The translations under genes were made by a program, and so were the position numbers. Of a stretch of 64,000 nt of DNA, positions 11,460-23,000 are shown in pieces. The notes beneath the pieces are model-generated. The model was not told where the DNA came from, did not search any database, and worked only from the letters and a program-made list of their open reading frames with translations. Every line of letters starts with the position of its first letter. The first letter of the stretch is position 1. Source of the DNA: Luscinia megarhynchos (lineage: Eukaryota; Chordata; Aves; Passeriformes; Turdidae); NCBI GenBank assembly GCA_034336665.1, contig CM067570.1, forward strand, positions 17,360,502-17,424,501, written 5' to 3'.

Positions 11460-13130
11460 CAAAACTTGCTTCGACCTGGCAGCAGAATGCAGCTGGCTGA
11501 AGCACTGGCTCGAGAAGCTGCTCTGTGGATGGTTGCCTTGAGCGCAGCGAGCAGCAGCACCGCACGCAGCGCCTGGCTCCCGGAGCTCTCCACCCGCGGG
11601 CTCGCAGGGCGCGCACCTGGCGGCCGAGGGGAGCGGCCCCGGGGCTCGGTGACCCTCGGCGAGGCGGGGCTGCCCGGTGCCCGGTGCGCGGTGCCCGGTG
11701 CCCGATGCCCAGTGCCCGGTGCCCAGTGCGCAGTGCCCGGTGCCCGGTGCCCGGTGCGCGGTGCCCGGTGCCCGGTGCCCAGTGCCCGGTGCCCAGTGCG
11801 CAGTGCCCGGTGCCCGGTGCCCAGTGCCCGGTGCCCAGTGCGCAGTGCCCGGTGCCCGGTGCGCGGTGCCCGGTGCCCGGTGCGCAGTGCCCGGTGCCCG
11901 GTGCGCGGTGCCCGGTGCCCGGTGCCCAGTGCCCGGTGCCCAGTGCGCAGTGCCCGGTGCCCGGTGCGCGGTGCCCGGTGCCCAGTGCGCAGTGCCCGGT
12001 GCGCAGTGCCCGGTGCCCGGTGCCCAGTGCCCGGTGCCCGGTGCCCAGTGCCCGGTGCCCAGTGCGCAGTGCCCGGTGCCCGGTGCGCGGTGCCCAGTGC
12101 CCAGTGCCCGGTGCCCGATGCCCTATGCCCAGTGCCTGGTGCCTAGTGCCCGGTCCCGGTGCCCGGTGCCCTATGCCCAGTGCCTGGTGCCCAGTGCGCG
12201 GTGCCTGGTCGCGCAGTGCCCGGTGCCCGGTGCCCGGTCGCGCAGTGCCCAGTGCCCAGTGCCCGGTGCCCTATGCCCAGTGCCTGGTGCCCAGTGCAGC
12301 GGTGCCTGGTGCGCAGTGCCCGGTGCCCGGTGCCCGGTGCCCGGTGCGCAGTGCCCAGTGCCCAGTGCCCGGTGCCCAGTGCGCAGTGCCCGGTGCCCAG
12401 TGCGCGGTGCCCGGTGCACAGTGCCCAGTGCCCGGTCCCGATGCCCAGTGCCCAGTGCCCGGTGCCCAGTGCGCGGTGCCCAGTGCGCAGTGCCCGGTGC
12501 CCGGTGCCCGGTGCGCAGTGCCCAGTGCCCAGTGCCCGGTCCCGATGCCCAGTGCCCGGTGCCCGATGCCCTATGCCCAGTGCCTGGTGCCTAGTGCCCG
12601 GTCCCGGTGCCCGGTGCGCGGTCCCAATGCCCAGTGCTGGATGCCCAGTGCCCGGTGCCCAGTGCCTGGTGCCCAGTGCCCGGTGCCTGGTGCCCAGTGC
12701 GCAGTACCGGTCCCGGTTCCGGTGCCCAGTGCCTAGTGCCGGTCCCGGTGCCCGGTCGCGCGGTCCCAATGCCCAGTGCCCGGTGCCCAGTGCCTGGTGC
12801 CCAGTGCCCAGTGCCTGGTGCCCAGTGCCCGGTGCCTGGTGCCCAGTGCCCAGTACCCGGTCCCGGTTCCGGTGCCCAGTGCCTAGTGCCCGGCCCCGGT
12901 GCCCGGTGCGCGGTCCCAATGCCCAGTGCCTGGTGCCCAGTGCCCGGTCCCGGTGCCCAGTGCCCAGTGCCCAGTGCCCAGTGCCTGGTGCCCAGTCCCA
13001 GTGCCCAGTGCCTGGTCCCAGTTCCCAGTGCCCGGTGCCCAGTCCCGGTACCCAGGGTGCTTGGGGCTCTGGGGCCGCGGCTGCCCCGGGCGAGGCGCGG
13101 GGCCGGGCCGGGCCTCCCCTGCCAGCCGTG
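11460..13130. promoter_or_regulatory. CpG-rich island with embedded minisatellite (possible promoter)
   Basis: Two unique GC-rich shoulders (about 11460-11668 and 13054-13130) flank the heptamer array. Both contain many CpG steps and GC-box-like strings such as GAGGCGGGGC near 11660 and GGCGAGGCGCGGGGCC near 13089. They stand out sharply from the surrounding AT-rich DNA. In birds such islands usually mark promoters or first exons. No TATA box, initiator or donor is strong enough to place a start site or a direction. The minus-strand frames here that look like signal peptides begin with GTG rather than ATG, so I do not call a protein. A lncRNA or gene promoter is possible. GC-biased expansion of the array without function is the alternative. 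Confidence 0.45.
11669..13053. repeat. 7-bp minisatellite, (R)GTGCCC-type, about 1.38 kb
   Basis: A tandem array of a heptamer of form [G/A]GTGC[C/G]C, about 190-200 units, with unit variants GGTGCCC, AGTGCCC, GGTGCGC and AGTGCGC. Further variants (CTATGCC, CCTGGTG and 6-base GGTCCC units) become frequent after about 12110. Blocks such as CCCTATGCCCAGTGCCTGG recur near 12120, 12170, 12270 and 12570, which indicates higher-order repetition. Because 7 is not a multiple of 3 and the units have few stops, long open frames of roughly 220-400 codons appear in several frames of both strands. These are consequences of the repeat, not genes. The array is CpG-rich throughout. Confidence 0.95.
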
Positions 13131-16100
13131 TGCCAAACAATTAAATGCCGTGTCAGGTCCCTCTGCCTTGCCAGGAATAACCACAGTGATTACTAAGAAA
13201 CATTTCAGCATTCCCCTTATTCCCTCGTTTGATCTTAGTAGGAATGACTCTGATAAAACTGACGTACAGTACCATTTTTGATAAAATACACACCGCCTGT
13301 GGAATAATGCCATCCTGGCTGAGGCTCACTCATGAAAGCCTTTTGTATTTTCTAGCTTTTCAAAACTTTTTTTTTTAAATTTTTTTATTATTATTTGTCA
13401 GTTCAATTGTGTTATAAGCTTACCCACATGCCTCTATACTTGAAATAGAAAAAGGAAAAAAAATTACTTTGTTAAGATGTTAGGCAGCGCTGAATGTAGT
13501 TATCATTATTTGTGGCCTTTATATCTACATTACAATTTTGTCACAAGCTCAATGTAATATCTAGAAATCCCCTTAAAATAAAAACTAGTGAGTGGGTTAT
13601 GAAATTACAGCCAGGACAGATGGCCAGATCCTGTCATTGGAAATAAAAGTAATGTTATAAGTGTATAACTCCATTGGGGAAATTGAGTACCATAATAAAG
13701 TAGACTTCCACTTTCTGCAATGAAATTCAATGACTGTTGAGGAGTTTAGGGTTTAGAAAATTGAAAAATGAAACCTTTGGTTTTCCGCTGCTGTTTGATG
13801 ATGTGTAGCAAGTCCCTTTATGGACTGAGGCTAACATCCAAATAGTAACAAGCTTGCAGTGAATAGAGCCCACAGAGGATCAGCTACTAAATCTTGCAAT
13901 AAAAGCTGTGTGATTTACAGTAAATTCCAGAGGGCTGACAGCACCACAGCTGAGGGCATAAACACTTCTTTCATGGCTGAAGCTTCAGTCAGCTCTGTCT
14001 GCTGTGAAGTACAATTGAGCAGTGAGGCATGCTGCTTACCAGCAATGACTTTGATAAATAACTAGGAAGTCCCACTGTTGGCTTAAAACTAGAAGTTGTT
14101 CAGTTGCAATTCTGCATTTGTCCTGCTTTAATGGGTATGGAAGTGGCTTTAGCTGTAATCTGTCAGTGATTGATTAGGCCTTCCTGGATCCCTTCCCCAC
14201 ACCGCTCCCAGCTCCCTGCTCTCCACAGTTAAAACAAAATTGGTACATATCTGACTGCCCTCTTATGAGGAAAGTAAACACTCTTAATTCTGCTCAAGTG
14301 AGTGTAAGTTAAATGTCTGCAACTAATAAATTGTGGACAGACAACCCATGCTTACAACAGTACCTAAAGGTGCAGGTGCTCGTGCAACTTCTGCTCGCCA
14401 CTGGGTTATGCTGGGGTGTAAAAGCCTAATCGGTGTAATTAATGTTTTTTATGCATAGGTACAAGAGCCAAGGCTGGAGTGGAGCCTTGGATTCCTAGCT
14501 GCAGAAGAACAGAGCTCCAAGGCCGAATGCAGGATCATTCATTAACATGCTGTGTAAATTGGACATAATGTTAAACATGTGCACAAATGCCACAACGCTG
14601 CTCAGAAAAGGAGTGTAGCAAGAGTACAAGAAGCTTCAATAAGGTTTGAAATACTTGAAATACTTTGAAATACTCAGTTATGTTCAGATGCTTCTGGACA
14701 AAATGCAATACATTTATTATCTGCTCTCCTTTGGCTAGATGAAGGAGTAATTTCCTTGTGGTTTCGGTTAGAAAGGGAAAAATAAACACAAGCCAGAATA
14801 TAACTACATCTAGAAAAAGCTGTCTTTAACAAAAAGCTAGGATGAAAAAGTCTGTTTACCTTATATCAATATTTTGCACACAAAAATTCTAACTGTACCA
14901 TCTGGCTTGTGTAAAAACTTCAGTAGAGAGTGGACACGATTCTCCATGCATATACATAAAACATGGTTGTGAGACTGTGTAAACACAGACTTGCCAAGTG
15001 GCAGAGTAGTTCTTGTATTCTCTGTGCTGTTTTCCTGTAATCTTGTAACTGACTTACTGCAAGTAAACCAGGGAATATCATTTGGCACAGAGCTGCTCTA
15101 TAATACTTAAGAAATCTAAAGGTAAATACTGGGTGTACATAGCTTTAGGATACAGCAAACTTGAGTCTGAGTTCCTGATTCTGCCTCAACTGCCTCTATA
15201 ATTACTGGAAACAAGGGAAAAGGATTTTATGGATTCACCCTACCTCTCAAGCAGAATATTTTGCTTTTAATAGAAAGACTGTATTGAATCCTCATTCTTA
15301 CATTATTTCAGGCTTTACTGACATCAGAATTATAGATAATTTTATTTACTTGGGACTTATACAAATCTATTGTTATATGTCCTGCTGTGTTCCAATGGTC
15401 TGGTATGGGGAGGACCCTCTGTTTTTGACAAAGATGCATCAGTGCTCATGCAAAGTGAACAAAGGCATTTTCTGGTTTACAATTTGTTCAATACAGAAAA
15501 GAGCAGTGACAGGGGAGAGTGGGCTCATTCTAAAATTTTGGGGTGGTATTTAGCTGAATTTACTCTTAAAGTATACTGAGTATATTTCTCAAGCTTTTAT
15601 TGTCAGAACCACAAGACTATCAAATAAAGTAATGGCACAGAAAGAAAATATCTTCTAGCAGCATGGTATGACTTGATTTTAACAAGGTCATTTTCAATGC
15701 TTTTTTAGAAAGCGATTAAGTATGATTTTTCATTTCTGAAACCGTCCACTTCTCATTGCCTGACCTACATGCATTGAATTGTTCCAAAAGCATTATAAGG
15801 GCAATTATTGTTGCCTTGAACTTTTCTTACCATGTCAGAGTAACTAGAAATAAGACATGGGAGAAGGTAGTGTTTGATTAGCTTGAACATTTGTTAAAAA
15901 GGATTTTTACTCCCCTAAGGATTTAGGAAGAAGCCTACCCATAAGTATACAATCAAGGAGAGATTTGCATACCTGAGAAACAGCAGTTCAAGCAGGAGAA
16001 TGTGAGGTCAATCAGGAGTAACTAGTTAAGAAATTCAATTGACGGCTATTTTCCCCATGCTTTTTATACTTGTGATTTAATACCAGTTGATCTGAACTAC

Positions 16101-17553
16101 CATTAGTAGCTGCTGAGAGAATCAAAAGCTTAGGTCAAATTCACATATTAGACTGTGAAGCACAGTTATACTCCTGTAAGGTAAGTATTCTACATTTCTT
16201 TAAAAGGGACAGAGGTCCTTTTTCCCATTTAGAATGTCAGTCCCATAATAATTGCTTATTATATCTATCAAAGTTCTAGGAACTGTTAAAGCATGTTTTT
16301 GAGCTACATTGCAAGAGCTTTAAAAGCTAATAAACTTACAGCAAAGGTGTGAGGATTTTGAGTTCTAATACATTCTTGTAAAATCATTTTAGGATTCTGT
16401 CCAGAGGAAGAGGCAATGCAGAGAGGATATGGATCTCTGAAGCTCTGCCCACTGATTCAGCAAGAACTCACTGGTTTGCAGAATCCAATTTCTCCATGGT
16501 TGCAGATTCCAGGCTGGACACAGAAAGCTTATTTACATGAAACTGCTCACTCCTTACTTTATGTGCACTGTCACCTCTGTGTCTCTCATCCCAGTTCTGC
16601 AAAGCCAATTCTACAAACTTGCTCTGCCAATAATCATGCATATTCAGTTGTTACTGATTAATGCCAAGCCCTGAATTTTATTTTAAACAAAGTGCTATTC
16701 ACAATTTTTTCATGTCTCTTCTAAGAATGAAAGCTATATATGAAGCACTTCTTACTGTTTAGTAACTGAATTATATTTTAAATCACATCATTCAGAAGAG
16801 TAAAGTATAATAGTGTAGAAAACAGCATTTAATAGTGACACGTTTCATTTGGACAGCCACTTAATTGAGATATCTTCCAGGGAAACTGTTTAGTCTACCA
16901 ACTGTAAATGGCAATGACTACTGCTTAATCAGAACCATTTTAGCATAAATTTCACTTAATAGGGAAACATTTGCCTGGTGACAAATACTTGAATAGTGTT
17001 TAACCAAGTGTTAAATACTTATACAATTCTAGACTCTGCTTTATAATTTTAATAGTGAAGTGCTGGAAAAAGATTGGAGGGGAAAAAAAAAAAAACAAGT
17101 TGAAATGCTGTAAATATCCTGGCTTTTTCTTTGGTTTCATTTTTTTTTTCTTGATGAGCACAGTATTTTGTCCTCGTACAGCTTTATCAACTATTTCTAA
17201 TACTTCATCTTCTAACTGGGACAAAAAAACCAGGAAGATACAGTATCCATGTATAATCTCAGTAACAGATTTATGCTGTCGCCCTTAATAATAAACTTAA
17301 TAATAATATTAATTATAATAAAGTTATAACATGATAACATGTATATGCCCTGCCAAAAGGCATCTTGAGTCTCCAAGCACACTCACCCCTCACAAAAGAA
17401 GGCAAAATTCAGTCCTAACACTGACAGCCAGAGATGCCTTGGTCACCCCAAGAATTGCACTGACATATGTAAAGATCACCCACCCACAACAGTTCACCTA
17501 CATATATTCAATAAACTTGCCTAAAGTAGCTATGTCTGTACAAAAAACACCAA
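13131..17553. other. AT-rich noncoding stretch, no gene seen
   Basis: There is no credible coding frame and no recognised transposon. A short 10-bp-period repeat of TTGAAATACT lies at 14646-14675. The segment 14400-14545 carries homeodomain- and POU-like AT motifs (GTGTAATTAATG, TTATGCAT) next to a GC-balanced stretch, and could be a conserved noncoding element. A donor-like AAG/GTAAGTA occurs at 16178 on the plus strand without a clear exon before it. Confidence 0.5.
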
Positions 17554-17575
17554 CATATATATATATATATATATA
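17554..17575. repeat. (AT)n microsatellite
   Basis: About eleven uninterrupted AT dinucleotides, followed by A-rich sequence. Confidence 0.9.
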
Positions 17576-18894
17576 AAAGGTGAAATGAAAACAACCATTT
17601 CAAGATCCTGTCAGAAGAACCCTACCTATTTACTCAGGAATATAGCGGGTAGAGGTGTTTCATACTAACATACCCTTAGCAAAGAAAACTTACTCCCACC
17701 AGCTAGTCTGTCATCTCTTAGTATATAAAGATGGCAAGAAGTGTCTTCTGCTGTCATTTACTGTTTGAGGAAATATGTCATCAGGCAGTCCCTCAGGAGT
17801 ATTGCTGCTATTAATAATTATAGCTTAAGGATCTAATCCTATAAAGGACTAAGCACCTCAGTGAGAAGTCAAGAGGCACAAAGAACTATTGAAAAGCTGA
17901 GCACCATCACGGATCAGGCCCTTCCATACTTGTAGTAAGCACTTGAATCACTCTTATGGTACAATAAGCAGTCAGTGCAATGCAGTAAATCATAGAACAT
18001 GTAAAAGGTTTTCTTGAATAAATGGCTGCACTAATAACATCCCATTTAATTAGTAAAAAACCATATTGAAGCATGTCACAGAAAATATGGCAGGGTAATC
18101 TCCACAATATACAACAGCTGATGAGTTAACTGGGTATTATGAATATGGGTGACTATAACCCAAATATAGAGATATCCATTCCAATAGGCTGTATGACAAG
18201 TAGCCTATTGTTTCATTAATTTCTACTTTTAAAAGTTAATTTCTTCACTTTTTAGTATTAGTCATGTATTATGAAAATTAACATAAAGGTGATGATAATG
18301 CATGATCTTTATATGCCATCTTATTAAAATGAAGCTATTTTTAATACTTTTAAGAGGCCTATCAGAAAACACAATTTATATCCTCAAAGTATATTTTGTC
18401 AGTTTCAAGTATAATTTTTGCATTCATATTCTTTTATGAATTTTAATGGAGACACTTAAATTGTAATTATTCCTCTCAGCTCAAATGCAGGTAACAAATG
18501 GAATTCAATCAGTGTTTGCGCATAATGACCATCATTAAGAGAGAAATAATAATGACATTCTCTCTGCATTAAACTTGCAGACTCTTTACACAATGATCTG
18601 AATCCCATTATTGATCTCCATGGAGATATGCAATTGTCACCTATTCTGCATAATATCTGAATGTTAAATACATTTGTTTGGAACAAATATTTTAATGAAT
18701 ACAGTCAGTTCCACTTAATTAACTATCTGATAACTGAATATTTTTGCTTAATAATTGAACATAGAACATCAAAATTGTCCTTTATTTAATCAAATGCACT
18801 TGAGATTCGACATAGATATTCATTTAAATTTTTTGTAAAATGTACATACAGTTTACATTTTCCATTACTTTTCTTTAAAGATATCGGCAAAGTA
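17576..18894. other. AT-rich noncoding stretch, nothing recognised
   Basis: Only short, low-complexity open frames occur, the longest about 76 codons. No repeats or RNA genes were recognised. Confidence 0.5.
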
Positions 18895-18954
18895 TTTAGC
18901 AGTCACTTATTTTCCCCTTTTTGTTTTAGCAGTCACTTATTTTCCCCTTTTTGC
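18895..18954 (+). repeat. Recent 30-bp tandem duplication
   Basis: The 30-base unit beginning TTTAGCAGTCACTTATTTTC occupies 18895-18924 and is repeated at 18925-18954. Only the final base differs (T versus C), so 29 of 30 bases are identical. Near-identity in otherwise unique DNA suggests a recent duplication by replication slippage, possibly polymorphic. Confidence 0.95.
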
Positions 18955-19767
18955 TTTTGCTAAACCTTGTGAATGCTTCAAACTGGAAACACTTTTCTTC
19001 TAAAACAACCTTCTTCCTTCTGCATAAAGATATCTCACAAATGGGTTTGCTACCAAAGGGTGCTCATGAAGGTCTGAACACATCACTGAACTACTGTGTC
19101 TTATGAAAAACAAGCATTAAGTTATTTGTTTCAGGAACTGGATGGCTACAAACATCTAGATTTTGTACATATACATGAGAAATGAAGAGCTAAGAAAGTG
19201 AATTTTATATCTTTCAGACCCACCAGAATTGAAAATGACGACAGCCATTTTTTGCTCAAGCCATCATTCTGAAATGCAGGAGGAAATAAAAATGCTTAAA
19301 TGTAAAACAATCAACTGAAATTTTAGAACAACTCTTCTCTTATATTGATAAAAACATTCTGAGGAGTTGGGGGGTTTAGCTGTAATAAAGATTGCTGAAT
19401 TCAACCTTGTCTGAATAAGTCAGGCACCTGAAACTAAAGACAGTAATGAGAGTAATCCCAATTAGCATTCGAACAACTTACCTCTGGAAGCAGCCATCTT
19501 GTTGAAAAAAAATACTTTTGGTGGCACTGGTGATGGGAGAGGCTAGCAAAAGTTGCCTTAGAGAAAAGTATGAGAAATCCCAGAGTGGATAATTAAAAAA
19601 TACGTTTGCCATAGGGGGAGTTTTTTCCCATTGTCAATACTTTGCTAATGCCATGAAACCATCGAGTCAGCTACTTTGTTTAAACACTGAAACTATGGAT
19701 CTTTTGATTATCCATGTAAATGCCTGTTTCATTCTTATGATTTTGCTAAGGTCTCGCTCTTCATGAT
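18955..19767. other. Noncoding spacer before the LTR fragment
   Basis: AT-rich, with no coding frame and no repeat recognised. Confidence 0.5.
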
Positions 19768-20085
19768 GTTGTGCTTTAATTCCAGCCAGAAACTCAGCCC
19801 CACACAGCTTGCTCACCCCTCCCTGGTGGGACAGGGAAGAGAATCAGGAGTGTAAAAGTGAGAAAAGTTGTGCGCTGGGGTTAAAACTGTTCAATCAGTA
19901 AAGCAAAAGACACACACCCCAGCAAAGTCAAATGAGGCATTTATCCACTACTTCCCATGGGCAGACAAATGTTCTATCAGGCCCAGGACAACAGGGCTCC
20001 ACCACACAGTGACTTGGGCAGAGAAACATCATCACATCTCTCCTTCCCTACTGTTCCTCAGCTTTATATACTGAGCATGTACGCA
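19768..20085 (-). mobile_element. Endogenous retrovirus LTR, 5'-truncated
   Basis: This segment aligns along its length with the left part of the LTR at 59565-60133. Both begin with TG on the plus strand and share AACTCAGCC/AGCTCAGCC, the GTAAAAGTGAGA block, a TTCCCATGG block, AGGGCTCCACCACAC (at 19992 here and 59787 there, 224 and 222 bases from their respective left ends) and TGAGCATG. Read on the minus strand this is the downstream part of an avian ERV LTR from just upstream of the TATA box to the CA end. The TATA-like element is preserved (plus-strand GCTTTATATA at 20061-20070). Similarity stops at about 20085, so the upstream half is missing. There is no internal retroviral coding sequence beside it. 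The family assignment is from memory of the consensus. Confidence 0.8.
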
Positions 20086-23000
20086 GATGCCTTGCATTCA
20101 CTAGAGCCCTGCAAAAGACAGGAGGAATGAACAAGGCAACTGGAAGAACTTAATGAAAGCCTGTTTTTCTAGACTAACAGGATTCCTGCTTAGTGATAAA
20201 GTAAAGGGGTTTCCATAAACCACAACAGGCTGACTTTTTGGAAAACCAGTGTGACTGCTTTCAACATAAATTGAACTTATGAACATTCTATCTTTTAATT
20301 TAAAGCTCAAATTAGATTTCTAGAAAAATCAGTCAATACACTTGCACATTTCATGCAGCTAAAATAAATGCTAATGCAATGATGTTTCTAGTCCATATTT
20401 AAGTCACCCACCCCCTCAGCATGTCTTTTAAAGACTAAATAGAAATTACCTATCAGGTCCTATTCACATCTTCCACAAAGAAATATTAGACATACTGCAA
20501 AATTAGCAAAAAGAGAAGCAAAACCATTAAAATTAATTATTTTTGGCTGGAAAAATATTTTTAAAAAAATAAAGTAAAGTTTAAGTGTAATAGGAGAACC
20601 AGAAGCAATAAGCTTGTGTGCTTTATGCTTCTTCCTTCTTTGTTTTTCAAAATGAACAACCAATTAGAGTGAGAGAAAATTTTTAGCAAGGATTATATAC
20701 GGGGGACTAGATCAGACACAGAATAAAAGATTACGAAACACTGAGAGAAGTGCAAGGTAAAAAGGTTAAAGTAGGCAAAGTTAGAAAGCTAATTTGAAAA
20801 CCATGGCCAGAAAAACACAACATTTGGCAGAATATTCTAGCTTAATCCTATGCAGAATAGCATTTGACTCACATTGTTGTATTGCTTTAGTAGCTGCACC
20901 ATACATCAACATATTTGCTAAGAAATATTTAAGCAGGATCTGTGTATACCATCATCTCCAGTCTGGGTGGTACTTGCAGTATTTGTATATCTCTGTATTT
21001 GATCATTCCCTTTATATTATGCAGAATGCATGACATCCTACAGATGGATGCAGAATGTGTTTACTACACCACAACTCGATCATTATCTTGGGTGAATGGC
21101 CAGAGTGTGTCCCAGAACCTGCTCATTATTATGGGGGCTGCATACCAGTAATTGATCACTCTTCCAATACTGTACAAGAGCTCTTAGGGTGCATGGAGGG
21201 GGAATATATTCTGTATGTAGATTCTACATTTATTTTGTTTTGGACAGTGAAGTACACAGGGAGTGAATTATAAAATGCCTGTGTCTTCACTATTGTTTGC
21301 TGGGAGAAGGAGAATTGTTTGCTGTTGCTTTGAGAGATAAAAATAAAGCATCTGAGAAGACTCAGCTATGACATGGCAAAAAGAATAAATGCTTGGGAGA
21401 AAAAATGATAATATTTCTCCGGGAATACAAGTAATGCAGAAAAAAACAAAGCATATCAATACACAAGTTTTTAAAAAATGCATAAGCAAAACAGAAAACA
21501 CTGTTACTGCTATGGCTAGAGGCACACAGGCAAAATGCAGAAACAAAATTAGGTGGGTACCAAGGTGGTTGGGTAGTAATATCTTGGCTACACATTTTAC
21601 ATCAGAGGTATGAGGTAAGTCTATTAGATCTGCCACTTAGACAGCATGTTATAATTCCTAAACTTTGCTCAGAATCTCTCGTCTTCTCTAGGTAAGCCGT
21701 GGGCTGAATAGCCATTCCACTCTTGCTGACAGAGATAATGCTGTTGTAACTTTCTAATAATTTTTACTAGATTAGGTCCTATCATTTATATAGAAACAAT
21801 TGGTTTACTTCACTTGTTCAGTATGTTGTTCTTCAGGTGACTTATCCTTGTTACTCAGCTGGCTATTTTTCAGTTTGTGCATTTATTTGCTTTCAGTGTG
21901 CAATGCCAAGACTGGCTAGGATGCCATCTTTACAGCATTATTTTTTAATGGGTAGTAATCCCAGTATCACTAATATGGCAATATATTTATAGGTAGAGCA
22001 AAACAAGGAACTAAAGTGTAGGGTGACAATCTGTTTGCAGCATTACACCAAATCAAGGCAGCAGGCAATGACCAAGAACTTGTCAACCCTTCACTGGCTC
22101 TTCATTTGTCATAGCTACCATAAGAGAACATAACAAACAAGTCACTTCTTGCCAGGTTAATTTTTTCCAAGGACAGAACTCCTTCATTAGACCTGTAAAT
22201 ATATTGGTCTAAGAAAAGGCCTTATAACAGCACAATATTGCATTGCCTGGGGGAAGTATTGCTGAAAACAGCTAAAAAGAAAATTAATTCCACAATCATC
22301 ATTTTTCAAGTCCTTTTCTATAGCCAAAATACAGCTGATAAGGAGATTCCCTTTAGAACTAACCAGGAATCTCACTCAAAGTAAAATTAGGAAGTTGTTT
22401 ACAAAACAGAAGGGAAGCAAGTATACCTTTTATAATGAATCTGGCAACAGCTTAAAAAACCAGAAGACAACTATTATTCTTTGGAGAGTGGAAAGAATCT
22501 AAAAGCAATGGCTGTGGTTAAATCACACACTAAAGCTGGTATTAGAAAGCCCATAAGTGAATTGTAAACAAACTGTCAGCACACTGTAAGGACAGGACTA
22601 GAAAGTGAGCTGCCTTTTAGCCAGAAGAAAAGTGCAGAAAAATGCCTGAATTTTGTACTGTATTCTAAGTAGTTCACAGAAAGAAACCTCGATCATTGAA
22701 GCAGGATATGGATTGTGGAATCATGAATCTGTGATCTGCGTAATGTTGCAGAAGAAACAGAGACATAGATGGTCCTATTGGTAAAATAATTTAATTAATT
22801 ATTATTATTGCTCACATGTTTTAGCAGTCACAGCTTAGGATGACCATTCCTTTACCGGGGCAGGGCACACAAAGGCTGTGCAGCAGATCTGCCAGTGGCT
22901 CGCAGAAGGTGCTGAACATTTGCAGTTTTTATATTTTACTTGATATTTGGCAGGGGTTTAAAATGCTTTTGTGGCATTTATCACTGGACTACATGGGTTC

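Noticed and set aside
11341..11616. Minus-strand frames in the CpG island that look like signal peptides
   Set aside because: They begin with GTG rather than ATG, which is not a normal vertebrate start, and run out of the GC-rich shoulder into AT-rich sequence without a good donor.
11466..13313. Long open frames (about 220-400 codons) on both strands of the GC-rich array
   Set aside because: They are produced by the 7-bp tandem repeat with few stop codons. The peptides are pure repeat, frames overlap in all phases, and there is no independent coding evidence.
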